From: Geodermatophilus tzadiensis
GTDB lineage: Bacteria > Actinomycetota > Actinomycetes > Mycobacteriales > Geodermatophilaceae
Assembly (NCBI RefSeq): GCF_003002915.1
Contig: NZ_PVTG01000008.1
Span: forward strand, 124,001-188,000
DNA: 64,000 bases
Direction: 5' to 3'
Of the stretch, positions 1 to 8,712 are shown piece after piece (position 1 is the stretch's first letter; the number at the start of each line of letters is the position of its first letter). Both the position numbers and the translations under genes were made by a program. Under the pieces are notes generated by a model. The model was not told where the DNA came from and ran no database searches. It saw nothing but the letters and a program-made list of their open reading frames with translations.

Positions 1-1587
1 GTAGGCCTGCGCCGAGGCCGACGCGACGCAGTTGCCGACGCCGTAGAGACCGGGCACGGGGGTGCCGGTGTCGTCGAGGACCTGACCGTCGGGGTTGGTC
101 CTCGGGCCGCCCTTGGTGTCGAGCGTCCCGCCGGTGACCAGGGCGGCGTAGTAGGGGCCGCGGTCGCTGATGGGCCACATGGTCGGGTTGGTCCGGCCGG
201 GCTCGTCCTTGACGACGCCGTTGAACAGCAGCTGCACGGGCTTCTCGCCGCGGTGGAAGTCCTCGTCCACCCCACGCTCGGCGAAGCCGTTGAACCGCTC
301 GATCGTCTGCCGCAGCGTGGCGGCGAAGTCGGGGGCGAGGGTGAGGCCCCCGGTGACGCCGCGGTAGCGCTCCAGCCGTCGCGCGATCGCGGCGGACAGC
401 TCCTCCAGCGTCTCGCCCCGGATGACGTGCGCGTCGTCGGTGCCGGGCGGCACGATCAGCCGGCCGTACTCGTCACTGGCGGAGTGGTCCTGGCTGCGCT
501 GGTCCCAGACCTGGACGAGCACGAGGTGGGGGTACTCGCCCCGGTCGCCGTCGTAGGCGAAGAAGCGCTGGGCCAGCTCGTTGTACTGGAGCTTCTCGTT
601 GACCACCCGGCGACCGGTCTTGTCGACGAAGACCATCGAGTCGCCGGCGACGGAGAACATGCCGCTCATGCCCGGGTCCCGGGCGACGGCCTTCTCCAGC
701 GGGATCGGGCACATCCAGGCGTAGTTCATGTTCCTCAGCTGCGCGCCGACCGGGCCGGCGATGGCGAGGAAGTCGCCCTCGTTGGTGCTGGCGGCGCACC
801 CGCCGTAGACCGGCGCGTGGAGGAAGTTGCGGCGGAGGTCGACGTCGTGGGTGAAACCGCCGGTGGCGAACACGACGGCCTTGCGGGCGGCCACGCGGGA
901 GGTGCGCCCGTCGGCGGTGGTGGCCTCGACCCCGACGACCGCGCCGTCGCGGGTCACCAGGCGCTGCACGCGGTGCCCGGTGCGGACGTCGACGCCGTCC
1001 CGGGAGGCGGCCGCGCTCATCGAGGCGACCGCGACCAGACCACCGTCGGACATGCTCTCGCGGGCACCGGCGGGCACGAGGACGCGCCCGGTCGGCGCCT
1101 TGTCCTCGGGCAGCTCCGACCAGTAGTCGGGGACCCCCGCGCAGTGCCGGTACTCCAGCGCGCCACGCTCGGCGAGCAGCTCGGCGGCCGGGGAGGCGCT
1201 GGCGTAGATGGCGCGGCACATGTCGTACTCCCACGGCGACAGACCCAGGGTCGGCGACTCGGGGTCGTAGGCCGTCGGCCGGGCCAGGCGGGCGACGTAG
1301 CGCAGGAAGTCGGGCTCCTCGTCGGCGATGCCGGCCGCGCGCATCGGCTCGTTGGCCGGGACCCAGTACCAGAAGGCCGCCTTGCGGGCCGTGCCCCCGA
1401 GGACGTCGGCCTTCTCGAGGAGGACCACCTCGTTGCCCAGCCAGCGGCTGAAGAGGGCGGTCGGCAGTCCACCGCCACCGCCGCCGACGACGACCACGTC
1501 GGCGACGACGTCTGCCGGGCGGTCGTCGGGCACGGGCGCCGCCGACTCGCGGGCCGGGGCGTGCGGGGGCGCGGGGGTGCTGGTCAC
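1..1587 (-). CDS. FAD-dependent oxidoreductase, KstD/fumarate reductase-like (C-terminus beyond the left edge)
   Basis: The gene runs off the left edge, so 529 codons are visible and only a short C-terminal piece should be missing. The GTG start at 1587 has a GAGG ribosome site 6 nt upstream. A glycine-rich dinucleotide-binding stretch (VVVVGGGGGG, ending near residue 40) is followed by LLEKADVLGGTA. FATGGF near residues 240-245 and the late YYAALVTGG, LDTKGG and VPGLYGVGN motifs are typical of FAD dehydrogenases of the 3-ketosteroid delta1-dehydrogenase/fumarate reductase flavoprotein family. The substrate cannot be read from the sequence; steroid or other alicyclic ketone dehydrogenation is possible. 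An AcoR-type regulator lies upstream on the same strand and ends about 100 bp before this start, with a perfect inverted repeat between them, which suggests the regulator controls this gene. Confidence 0.85.
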   Translation of the reverse strand, partial: MTSTPAPPHAPARESAAPVPDDRPADVVADVVVVGGGGGGLPTALFSRWLGNEVVLLEKADVLGGTARKAAFWYWVPANEPMRAAGIADEEPDFLRYVARLARPTAYDPESPTLGLSPWEYDMCRAIYASASPAAELLAERGALEYRHCAGVPDYWSELPEDKAPTGRVLVPAGARESMSDGGLVAVASMSAAASRDGVDVRTGHRVQRLVTRDGAVVGVEATTADGRTSRVAARKAVVFATGGFTHDVDLRRNFLHAPVYGGCAASTNEGDFLAIAGPVGAQLRNMNYAWMCPIPLEKAVARDPGMSGMFSVAGDSMVFVDKTGRRVVNEKLQYNELAQRFFAYDGDRGEYPHLVLVQVWDQRSQDHSASDEYGRLIVPPGTDDAHVIRGETLEELSAAIARRLERYRGVTGGLTLAPDFAATLRQTIERFNGFAERGVDEDFHRGEKPVQLLFNGVVKDEPGRTNPTMWPISDRGPYYAALVTGGTLDTKGGPRTNPDGQVLDDTGTPVPGLYGVGNCVASASAQAY

Positions 1588-1650
1588 GGGGTACCTCGCC
1601 GGATCCGGGTGTGGTTCAGGACACCCCGAGCGTGGAGCCGCCGGACCCGT

Positions 1651-1679
1651 GGCGGGTGTGCCGTTTCGGCACACCCGCC
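1651..1679. promoter_or_regulatory. Perfect 13-bp inverted repeat (candidate operator or hairpin terminator)
   Basis: The arms GGCGGGTGTGCCG (1651-1663) and CGGCACACCCGCC (1667-1679) are exact complements around a TTT centre. The repeat lies 64-92 bp upstream of the flavoprotein start and just after the stop of the AcoR-like regulator gene. It could be an upstream activator site for that regulator, which has a Fis-type helix-turn-helix and would bind a symmetric site, or an intrinsic terminator without a U-tract. The sequence cannot decide between these. Confidence 0.55.
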
Positions 1680-1685
1680 CGCCGC

Positions 1686-3464
1686 TCAGCCGCCGTCGAG
1701 TCCGTAGTAGCGGAGCTTGCGGTACAGGGTGGTCCGGCCGATGCCGAGGGTGTCCGCGGCGCGGGAGCGGTTGCCCGCCGAGGCCTGCAGCGCCGCGCGG
1801 ATCGCCGTCCGCTCGGCCTGCTCCAGCCCGGTGAAGACCCGCGTCACGCGGCGCAGCTCCTCCGGCAGGTCGGCCGAGGTCACCGGCCGGTCCTCGCCGA
1901 CCTCGCGGCACAGCCGCGCGACCAGCGCGCGCAGCTCCTCGACGTTGCCCGGCCACGCCCACCGGCGCAGCGCCGCCTCGGCGTCGAGGGCCAGGCGCAG
2001 CCCCCGCGGCACCAGCGGCGCGGAGAGGGCGGCGACGAGCGCCGGGACGTCCGCACCCCGGTCGCGCAGGGGCGGGACCTCGACGACCGCCGCCGGGCCC
2101 GCCGGCACCAGGTCCCGGTACCAGGGGCGGCCGTCCTGGGGCACCCCGCCGGTGAGGGCGAGCACACCTCTGTCGCAGCGGTGGGCCAGGTCGCGCAGGC
2201 TGGCGGCCGTCCGGGCGGGCAGCGCGTCGGCGCCGCGGACGACGACCTGCGCGTCGTCGGCGAGCGCCCCGGCGACACCGGCCAGCCAGGTCGCGGGGTC
2301 CTCGGTGACGGCGTCGACGGCCTCCACCTCGGTGACCGCCCGCCCCTGCCGGGTGCCGACCGCGCGCGCGACGGCGCTGCGGCCGCTGCCCCACTCACCG
2401 ACGACGACGAGCACGCGGGCGTCCCCCAGCTGCGAGGCGCGGCGGAGCAGCGCCTGCCAGGCCGGCGAGCTCCCGACCAGCCGCGGCAGCGCCTCGGGGA
2501 CCGGACGTCCGGGCGCGATCCCGAGCGGGGTGGACGGCGGAGCGTCCGGTGTCTCGAGGGTGACGAGGAGACCGGCGACCACGCCGCCGTGCAGCACCTC
2601 GCGCAGCCGGGCGACGTGCCCGCTGCCCGGCAGCCGCAGCCGGGTGGTGGCGAGCCGGTCGTCGCGCACCGCCGTCGCGGCGAGGTCCTCGAGGTCGGCC
2701 AGGTCGGGGTCGACGAGCAGCGAGCCCGCCGGGTCGCTGACGATCCGGGTGCGCCCGTCGAGGGCCAGCACGGCCGGGGTGCGTGCCCGCTCCGGGAGGA
2801 AGGCGTCGAGCAGCACCCGCTCGCGGGGCTCGGTGTGGTGCAGCAGCTCCCGCTCGATCGCGGCGGCGGCGGTGTCGACCAGGGTGGACAGCAGCACCGG
2901 CGGGACGTCGAGTCCGCAGACCAGGGACAGCACGCCGCGCAGCCGGGAGTCCAGCGGGTCGCGGATGGGAGCACCTGCGCAGGCGGTGTCCTGGTAGAGC
3001 CCGAGGACGTGCTGGGGGCCGCGGACCAGCGCCGGCCGTCCGGTCTCGACGACGGCGGAGATGCCGTTGAGACCGGTCGTCGTCTCCGACAGGTCCGCAC
3101 CCGGGCCGGTGTCGATGCGCTCGAGGTGCCGGCGGACCTCGGGGCTCTGCGCCTGGACCACCTCCACCCGGCCGCGCGCGTCGGAGAGCACCACCGCCAG
3201 ATCGGCGGCCGAGAGGCTGTCGGCCAGCCGCTCGAGCACCGGGGAGGCGGCGGCCACCAGCGAGGCGTGCCGGGGACCGGGGACCCGCGGCACGGCGGGG
3301 AGGTCGGGCGCGACCCCGAGGAAGAGCGCCCGCCGCCAGGCCGCGGCCAGCTCGGCCGGCAGGCCCGGAGGAGTGCGCGCGTGCAGTCCGCCGGCCAGGA
3401 ACTCGTCACGGGCGCGCCGCAGGCGGTAGAGCCCCTCCGCCGTCAGTGCGTCGAATCCGGTCAC
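1686..3464 (-). CDS. AcoR-type GAF/Fis-family transcriptional regulator with a degenerate AAA+ domain
   Basis: 592 residues. The N-terminal part (about 60-230) looks like a GAF sensor of the AcoR/acetoin-activator type (ETTTGLNG, GPQHVLGLYQDTACAGAPI). The central part has the bacterial enhancer-binding-protein layout, including VEVPPLRDRGADVPAL and WPGNVEEL, but the Walker A is GEWGSGRSA near residue 354, with Arg where the ATP-binding Lys belongs, and I find no GAFTGA loop that would contact sigma-54. The C-terminus (about 565-592) is a Fis-type helix-turn-helix (NRSRAADTLGIGRTTLYRKL). It therefore probably acts without sigma-54, as in actinobacterial members of this group. Likely target: the flavoprotein gene directly downstream. 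The 149 bp between it and the GH65 gene show nothing else I can name. Confidence 0.85.
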   Translation of the reverse strand: MTGFDALTAEGLYRLRRARDEFLAGGLHARTPPGLPAELAAAWRRALFLGVAPDLPAVPRVPGPRHASLVAAASPVLERLADSLSAADLAVVLSDARGRVEVVQAQSPEVRRHLERIDTGPGADLSETTTGLNGISAVVETGRPALVRGPQHVLGLYQDTACAGAPIRDPLDSRLRGVLSLVCGLDVPPVLLSTLVDTAAAAIERELLHHTEPRERVLLDAFLPERARTPAVLALDGRTRIVSDPAGSLLVDPDLADLEDLAATAVRDDRLATTRLRLPGSGHVARLREVLHGGVVAGLLVTLETPDAPPSTPLGIAPGRPVPEALPRLVGSSPAWQALLRRASQLGDARVLVVVGEWGSGRSAVARAVGTRQGRAVTEVEAVDAVTEDPATWLAGVAGALADDAQVVVRGADALPARTAASLRDLAHRCDRGVLALTGGVPQDGRPWYRDLVPAGPAAVVEVPPLRDRGADVPALVAALSAPLVPRGLRLALDAEAALRRWAWPGNVEELRALVARLCREVGEDRPVTSADLPEELRRVTRVFTGLEQAERTAIRAALQASAGNRSRAADTLGIGRTTLYRKLRYYGLDGG

Positions 3465-3613
3465 GGCACCTCCGCTCGGCCCGCCGGGTGCTCGGCGGTC
3501 ACCCTGTCACCGACGCCTCGGGCAGGCCAGGGGTCGGAGCGGCTCAGGCGCCCGAGGGGTCCTGGGTCGTCCTGGGGTCGATCGGCAGCGCCGCCCTGGT
3601 CGGAGGCCCGTCC

Positions 3614-5947
3614 TCAGGTACGGGGTTCGCGGCCGGCCGGCTGGCGGGGCTCGTCGAGCAGCGGGTCGGGGGTGCGCAGCGGCACGGTGGCCGGGGCGTC
3701 GGCGGTGACGGTCAGGCGTTCGCCGTCCACGACGACGGTCACCGGCCCGGGGCCGCGCATCAGCGTGACGGTGGTGCCCTCCCGCGTCGTCTCGACGCGC
3801 AGCAGGCTGCCGCGCCACGTGACGCGGTAGGCGGTGCGGGACAGCGCGGCCGGCAGCAGCGGCGCCAGCTCGAGGTCCTCGGAGTCCTCCCGGAGGCCGC
3901 CGAGGCCGGCGACGAGGGCCAGCCACGCCCCGCCCACCGCGGCCAGGTGCAGGCCGTTGGCGGTGTCGCCCCGGACGTCGCGCAGGTCGACCAGGGCCGC
4001 CTCCCGCAGGTAGCGCAGCGCGAGGTCGGGGTGCTGGGCCTGGGCGCAGACGACCGCCTGCACGGCGGCCGACAGCGAGGAGTCCCGGACGGTCCGCGCC
4101 TCGTAGTACTCGAGGTCGCGCGCCACCTCCTCGGCGGTGAAGTCGTCGCGGCACCACCACAGCGCCTGGACGAGGTCGGCCTGCTTGAGCACCTGCCGGC
4201 GGTAGAACTCGGCGTAGTGGTGGTGCTCCTGGACCGGGTAGGAGTCCCTCAGCTCCTCGAACGGCCACTCCCGGTAGGTCGTGAAGTCGTCGTTCATCGG
4301 GTGCACCCGCAGGCCCTCGTCCCACGGGACGTGCACGGCGTCGGCCGCCGACCGCCACGCGGCGGTCTCGGCGTGGTCCACGCCGAGCTCCGCCGCGAGC
4401 TCCGGCCGCCGCTCGCACGCGTCGGCGGCCCACCGGAGGTTGCGCCGGGCCATGAGGTTGGTGAAGACGTTGTCGTCGACGACGCCGGTGTACTCGTCCG
4501 GCCCGGTCACGCCGAGCCAGTGCCAGGCGCCCGCGGCGTCCTCGTGGCCCAGGGACCGCCACGCCCGTGCCGTCTCGACGAGCACCGGCAGCCCGCCGAC
4601 GGAGTCGAGGTCGCGGCCGGTGACGTTCTGGTGCAGCCAGAAGGCGCGGGCGACGTCGGCGTTGACGTGCACCGCCGCCGTGCTCGCGGGCCAGTACGCC
4701 GAGACCTCGCGTCCGCTGATGGTGCGCCAGGCGAAGCAGGCCCCCTCGAGCCCCAGGGTCCGCGCCCGCTCCCGGGCGAGGTCGAGCGTGTCGGCGCGCC
4801 ACCGCAGCAGGCGGGCGGCCGCGTCCGGGCGCAGCAGCGACAGCGCGGGCAGCACGAACCCCTCGACGTCCCAGAAGGTGTGGCCGCTGTAGCCGATGCC
4901 GGTCAGCCCCTTGGCGCCGACGGGGGCGCCGGAGATGCAGGCGGCGGAGCAGGAGAGCTGGAAGACGGTGTAGCGCAGCGCCTGCTGGAGCTCGGCGTCG
5001 CCGTCGACCTCGACGTCGGCGGTCGCCCACAGCTCGTCGAGCACGGCCCGCTGGCCGGCGAGCAGGCCGTCCCACCCGAGGTCGAGCGCGGAGCTGACGG
5101 CGGCCGAGGCCTGGCCGACCACGGAGTCCGACCCGGCGTCGTGCGACCAGCTGTACGCGACGACCTTGACGACGGTGACGCTCTCCCCCGCCGCCAGGTC
5201 GGCGGCGACCGTGGTGACGACGTGCTGCTCGTCGACCCGCGTGCTCACCCGCCCGCCGTCGACGTGGTGGGCGACCGCGGCCGCGACCGTGATGCCCGAC
5301 CGGCGGGTCCGCTCCACGAGCGCGCCGCCGGTCTCGTGGCCGATCTGGGCGTGCGGCTCGAAGGCCTCGTCCAGGGCAGGCGCGACCCGCGGGTCGTCGT
5401 TGTCCACCCCGGCCGGCGTCACCTGGCCGGCGGCCAGCTCGGACCGGACGACGACGTGCCCCCGCCCGTCCAGCACGCGGACCTCGAAGCGCACGGCGCA
5501 CACCGACCGCTCGGCCAGGGAGACCAACCGCCGCGAGGACACCTCCACCGACGTGCCCGACGGCGACGTCCAGCGCACGTGGCGGTCGAGGGTCCCGGCG
5601 CGCAGGTCGAGGGTGCGCTCGTGGACCTGCGGCGGGACCTCGCGCACGTCCAGCGGGACCCCGTCGACCAGGAGGCGCAGCGGCGTGCCGTCGGCGACGG
5701 TGAGCAGCGCCTGCCCCTCCTCCGGCTGGCCGAAGCCGCCCTCGGGATAGGACAGCGGGTGGGTCTCGTAGACGCCGGACAGGTACGTGCCGCGCATGCC
5801 GAAGGGCTCGACCTCGTCGAGCGTGCCGCGGACGCCGAGGAAGCCGTTGGAGAGGCTGAACACCGACTCGGCGACGGCGAGGGTGCGCGGGTCCACCCGC
5901 GGCTCCCGGACCAGCCACGGGTCGGTGTCGAGGGTCGGGGCGGTCAC
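3614..5947 (-). CDS. Glycoside hydrolase family 65 protein (maltose/trehalose-type phosphorylase or hydrolase)
   Basis: 777 residues, the usual length of GH65 disaccharide phosphorylases. The N-terminal beta-sandwich (SVFSLSNGFLGVRGTLDE) leads into an (alpha/alpha)6 barrel with YSGHTFWDVEGFVLP and TGPDEYTGVVDDN; the Glu of GPDEY (about residue 485) is the family's general acid. YPVQEHHHYAEFYRRQVLKQADLV is also typical. The family cleaves alpha-linked glucose disaccharides, usually with phosphate, giving beta-glucose 1-phosphate. The exact substrate (maltose, trehalose, kojibiose) cannot be told from sequence. There is no adjacent beta-phosphoglucomutase; a trehalose importer lies about 50 kb away in this window. 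GTG and ATG alternatives near the start exist; this start keeps the conserved N-terminus. Confidence 0.9.
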   Translation of the reverse strand: MTAPTLDTDPWLVREPRVDPRTLAVAESVFSLSNGFLGVRGTLDEVEPFGMRGTYLSGVYETHPLSYPEGGFGQPEEGQALLTVADGTPLRLLVDGVPLDVREVPPQVHERTLDLRAGTLDRHVRWTSPSGTSVEVSSRRLVSLAERSVCAVRFEVRVLDGRGHVVVRSELAAGQVTPAGVDNDDPRVAPALDEAFEPHAQIGHETGGALVERTRRSGITVAAAVAHHVDGGRVSTRVDEQHVVTTVAADLAAGESVTVVKVVAYSWSHDAGSDSVVGQASAAVSSALDLGWDGLLAGQRAVLDELWATADVEVDGDAELQQALRYTVFQLSCSAACISGAPVGAKGLTGIGYSGHTFWDVEGFVLPALSLLRPDAAARLLRWRADTLDLARERARTLGLEGACFAWRTISGREVSAYWPASTAAVHVNADVARAFWLHQNVTGRDLDSVGGLPVLVETARAWRSLGHEDAAGAWHWLGVTGPDEYTGVVDDNVFTNLMARRNLRWAADACERRPELAAELGVDHAETAAWRSAADAVHVPWDEGLRVHPMNDDFTTYREWPFEELRDSYPVQEHHHYAEFYRRQVLKQADLVQALWWCRDDFTAEEVARDLEYYEARTVRDSSLSAAVQAVVCAQAQHPDLALRYLREAALVDLRDVRGDTANGLHLAAVGGAWLALVAGLGGLREDSEDLELAPLLPAALSRTAYRVTWRGSLLRVETTREGTTVTLMRGPGPVTVVVDGERLTVTADAPATVPLRTPDPLLDEPRQPAGREPRT

Positions 5948-6146
5948 GTCGGCCTCGCTCGCGTCGTCCGGGACAGGACGGACGCCGGGGACCTGCGTCC
6001 GACCCCTGTCCTACCGTCCGCCACGGCCCCTCGCGATCCGGGCGCCACGCAGCCGGACGCGCGCGCCTGCTCCGCAGCCGGCAGCCGCCTCACCGACCGG
6101 GATCGGCGCCGGCCCGGGCGCTCGTGCGACCGCGCGTCGACCGCGC

Positions 6147-6854
6147 TCAGCCGAAGGGGTCGGTGGCCGCGCGCAGCACCGCCGAGGCGGACGTGGTCAC
6201 GGGCCGGCCGTGGCCGAAGCAGGCGACCTCGACGTCGAGCGCCGCCATCCGCTGCAGCGAGGCCCACGCCGCCGTCCGGTCGGTGTTGAACGGACCGAGC
6301 ACCACCGGCCCGCCGTCCCCGCTGCGGTCGCCGGCGATCGTGTCACCGGTCAGCAGCACCCCGTGCCGGGGCAGGTGCAGGGCGATGCTGCCCGGCGTGT
6401 GGCCCGGCACGCCGAGGACGACGGCCCCGCCGGCCAGGTCGAGGACGTCCCCCTCGTCGAGGGCGTCCACCACCGGCACGGCGGGCGCCGGCCGGACGTC
6501 GGCGGACGCGACGGCGTAGAGGTCCTGTTCGGCCGCGGTGACCACCGGCGGCGGCTCCGGGACGTCGCCGCGCACGACGGCGGCGTCCGCGCGCCCGGCC
6601 AGCACCGGGGCGCCCGACCACGCGGCGAGCTCGGCCGCCGAGCCGGAGTGGTCGGGGTGGCAGTGGGTCAGCACGATGCGGCGCAGGTCGGCGCGGTGCA
6701 GCCCGAGCTCCTCCAGGGCGGCGCCGATGGCGGGGCCGGTGCCGGACAGGCCGGTGTCGACCAGCGTGGCGCCGTCCTCGTCGTGCCACAGGTAGGCGTT
6801 GACGAAGCCCAGCCGCAGCAGGTGCAGGCCGGGCACGACCTCGACCAGGTCCAT
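6147..6854 (-). CDS. Metallo-beta-lactamase-fold hydrolase
   Basis: 235 residues, a single MBL domain. The metal-binding motif reads THCHPDH, with H64, H66, D68 and H69; GHTPGS, TGDTI and a late FGHGRP supply the remaining ligands. This is the glyoxalase II-like/quorum-quenching branch of the fold and the substrate is unknown. The ATG at 6854 is chosen because the family N-terminus (EVVPGLHLLRLGFVNAYLW) begins right after it, although the frame stays open far upstream. It starts 38 bp after the SDR epimerase gene on the same strand, so the two are probably co-transcribed. Confidence 0.88.
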   Translation of the reverse strand: MDLVEVVPGLHLLRLGFVNAYLWHDEDGATLVDTGLSGTGPAIGAALEELGLHRADLRRIVLTHCHPDHSGSAAELAAWSGAPVLAGRADAAVVRGDVPEPPPVVTAAEQDLYAVASADVRPAPAVPVVDALDEGDVLDLAGGAVVLGVPGHTPGSIALHLPRHGVLLTGDTIAGDRSGDGGPVVLGPFNTDRTAAWASLQRMAALDVEVACFGHGRPVTTSASAVLRAATDPFG

Positions 6855-6892
6855 GTCGCGACGGTAGGGGCCGCGCCCGGGCACGGGCACCC

Positions 6893-7870
6893 TCAGCGCA
6901 CGGTGTACGGCCCGGTCGGCTCCGCGTGGTAGCCCTTCGCGCCGACCGCGACCGCGAGCTCGCTGCGCGGCGGCCGGCCCTCGGCGAGCAGGTCCAGCGC
7001 CCGACGGAAGTCGTACTCGGGCGTCCAGCCGAGGTCGGCGCGGGCGGCGGCGTTGACGTACACCCGGTCGATGCGCGGGAACAGCCGCCAGCCCAGCCGC
7101 CGGTAGAGCGCGGCCGCGTCGGGGAAGAGCCGGCCCACGACGGCCGGGGCGTCGGTGCGCAGCTCGGCGAGGTGCTCGGGCCGGAACGGCGTGGTCGCGC
7201 TGACGACGTAGCGCGCGAAGCCCAGGGCCGGCGCCCGGTCCAGCGCGGCGCGGTGCGCGGAGACCACGTCGGCGAGGTCCACGCGCCGCGACAGCAGCTC
7301 GTTGACCTTGGCGTTGTCGTCGGCGTAGGCGGCGCGGACGTCGTCGGCGTCGTCGCCCTCGGGGAAGAACCGCGCGGTGCGCAGCACGACCACCGGCAGG
7401 CCGGTGTCGCGGGCGACGAGCTCGCACAGGTCCTCGGCGGCGACCTTGGTGGCGCCGTAGACGTTGCGCACGAGCGGCGGCACCGCCTCGGTGATCCAGG
7501 CGGCCGGCTCGCCCGGCGCGGGCACCAGCGCCCGCCCGAAGGCACTGGTGGTGCTGGTGACCACGACCCGGCCGACACCGGCGGCCGCGGCCTCCTCGAG
7601 CACGGTGAGCGTGCCGGTGACGTTGGTGTCGACGAACGCCTGCCGGTCGTGGGTGCCGACGTGCGGCTTGTGCAGCGTGGCGGTGTGCACCACGGCGTCG
7701 ACGCCGGCCAGCGCCGCCCGGACGGCGGCCCGGTCGGTCACCGAGGCGACGACGTCGGTCCACCGCGACGGCGCGACGTCGAGGCCGGCGACGTCCTCCC
7801 CCGCGGCGCGCAGCACCCGCACCAGCGCCTCGCCGAGGTGCCCCGAGCTGCCGGTCACCAGCACCGCCAT
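6893..7870 (-). CDS. NAD(P)-dependent epimerase/dehydratase (extended SDR)
   Basis: 325 residues with the extended short-chain dehydrogenase layout. The nucleotide-binding TGSSGHLG is at residues 6-13, DVVHTATL-type beta4 residues follow, a Ser/Thr-rich VVVTSTTSAFG at about 102-112 supplies the catalytic Ser, and the YxxxK pair is Tyr138/Lys142 in VYGATK. The N-terminal GxxGxxG with no acidic residue after beta2 does not settle NAD versus NADP. Sugar-nucleotide epimerisation or dihydroflavonol-type reduction are both possible; no neighbouring sugar-pathway gene helps. Likely in one transcript with the MBL hydrolase downstream. Confidence 0.85.
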   Translation of the reverse strand: MAVLVTGSSGHLGEALVRVLRAAGEDVAGLDVAPSRWTDVVASVTDRAAVRAALAGVDAVVHTATLHKPHVGTHDRQAFVDTNVTGTLTVLEEAAAAGVGRVVVTSTTSAFGRALVPAPGEPAAWITEAVPPLVRNVYGATKVAAEDLCELVARDTGLPVVVLRTARFFPEGDDADDVRAAYADDNAKVNELLSRRVDLADVVSAHRAALDRAPALGFARYVVSATTPFRPEHLAELRTDAPAVVGRLFPDAAALYRRLGWRLFPRIDRVYVNAAARADLGWTPEYDFRRALDLLAEGRPPRSELAVAVGAKGYHAEPTGPYTVR

Positions 7871-7965
7871 GCCGACACCCTGGCACGGGTCCCGCCCGGT
7901 CCCCGCACGACACCGCCGCGCCGCCGGCACCCGCCCCGGACGCAGGCGGGCACCGGCGCCCGGGA

Positions 7966-8526
7966 TCAGTGGTGCCCGTGCCGGCCCCGGCCCGCACCGG
8001 GGGCGCCGGCGGTCTGCCGGCCGTCGTCGGCCTGCTGCGCGCCGCCGTGCCCGCCGCCGTGGTGGGCGTGGACGACGGCGTGCCCCTTGCCGCGGCTGAT
8101 CAGCCAGCGGTTGACCGGCACGGTGACGACGAACGCGACCGCGAGGGCGAAGGCGAGCGCGCCCCAGAACAGCCAGCTGTCGAGGTGGGCCTCCATCGCG
8201 CCGGGGACCAGCAGCACGACCGCGTTGTCGACGACCTCCATCACGGTGATGGAGAGGGTGTCGGCAGCCAGCGCGATCGGGATCGCCGCGCGCAGCGACA
8301 GGCCCGAACGCATCACCGGGCCGATGGTGAACGAGTAGCCGAACACGAAGGCCAGGACGACGGCGAGCACGATCGTCTGCACGTCGGACCAGCCCAGGGC
8401 GGTGCCGATGACCATGCCGAGCACCTCGCCGATGGCGCAGCCGGTGAGGCAGTGCAGCGTGGCCGTGACCGCCAGGCGGGTCAGGGCGCGGCCGGTGGGG
8501 CGCTGGGGATGCGTCGAGTGGTCCAT
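7966..8526 (-). CDS. DUF4396 membrane protein, probably metal-responsive
   Basis: 186 residues. After a short His/Pro-rich N-terminus (MDHSTHPQRP) comes the DUF4396 core (VTATLHCLTGCAIGEVLGMVIG), with about four membrane segments and paired Cys/His residues, and a His/Gly-rich tail (HAHHGGGHGG...GRHGHH) of the kind seen in metal-handling proteins. An upstream ATG at 8607 is in frame, but it and the ATG at 8595 lie inside the promoter. The ATG at 8526 is preceded by GAGGAGCAGAG, a good ribosome site, so I take it as the start. The function of the family is not established; the CsoR-like operator in its promoter points to copper, another soft metal, or sulfur-species response. Confidence 0.85.
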   Translation of the reverse strand: MDHSTHPQRPTGRALTRLAVTATLHCLTGCAIGEVLGMVIGTALGWSDVQTIVLAVVLAFVFGYSFTIGPVMRSGLSLRAAIPIALAADTLSITVMEVVDNAVVLLVPGAMEAHLDSWLFWGALAFALAVAFVVTVPVNRWLISRGKGHAVVHAHHGGGHGGAQQADDGRQTAGAPGAGRGRHGHH

Positions 8527-8594
8527 CTCTGCTCCTCGGTCGGACGTCGACCGGGTGCGACGCCCCTTCGTCGCGTCGCCCGTCGACTCCTCCA

Positions 8595-8623
8595 TTGATA
8601 CCCCCATGGGGTATTGCGCGCAA
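8595..8623 (-). promoter_or_regulatory. Promoter with CsoR-family-like operator in the spacer
   Basis: Read on the minus strand, TTGCGC (8618-8623) and TATCAA (8595-8600) are separated by exactly 17 bp. That spacer carries a 7-bp-arm palindrome, ATACCCC/GGGGTAT (8598-8614), of the TACCC...GGGTA type bound by CsoR/RcnR/CstR repressors. A repressor bound there would block RNA polymerase. No CsoR gene is in this window. Confidence 0.72.
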
Positions 8624-8712
8624 GGGGTGTCGGTCCGCCTCGGGAGACGATCCCGGGACCACCGCTCGACCGCGCCGGCGCCCCGCCGGCCGCTCGTGCC
8701 GGGTGGAGCAGC

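Noticed and set aside
253..6932. Long plus-strand open frames over the first 7 kb (for example 253-1707, 1611-3830, 3446-6289)
   Set aside because: They read as Arg/Gly/Pro/Ala/Val-rich strings with no domains, opposite clear minus-strand genes.
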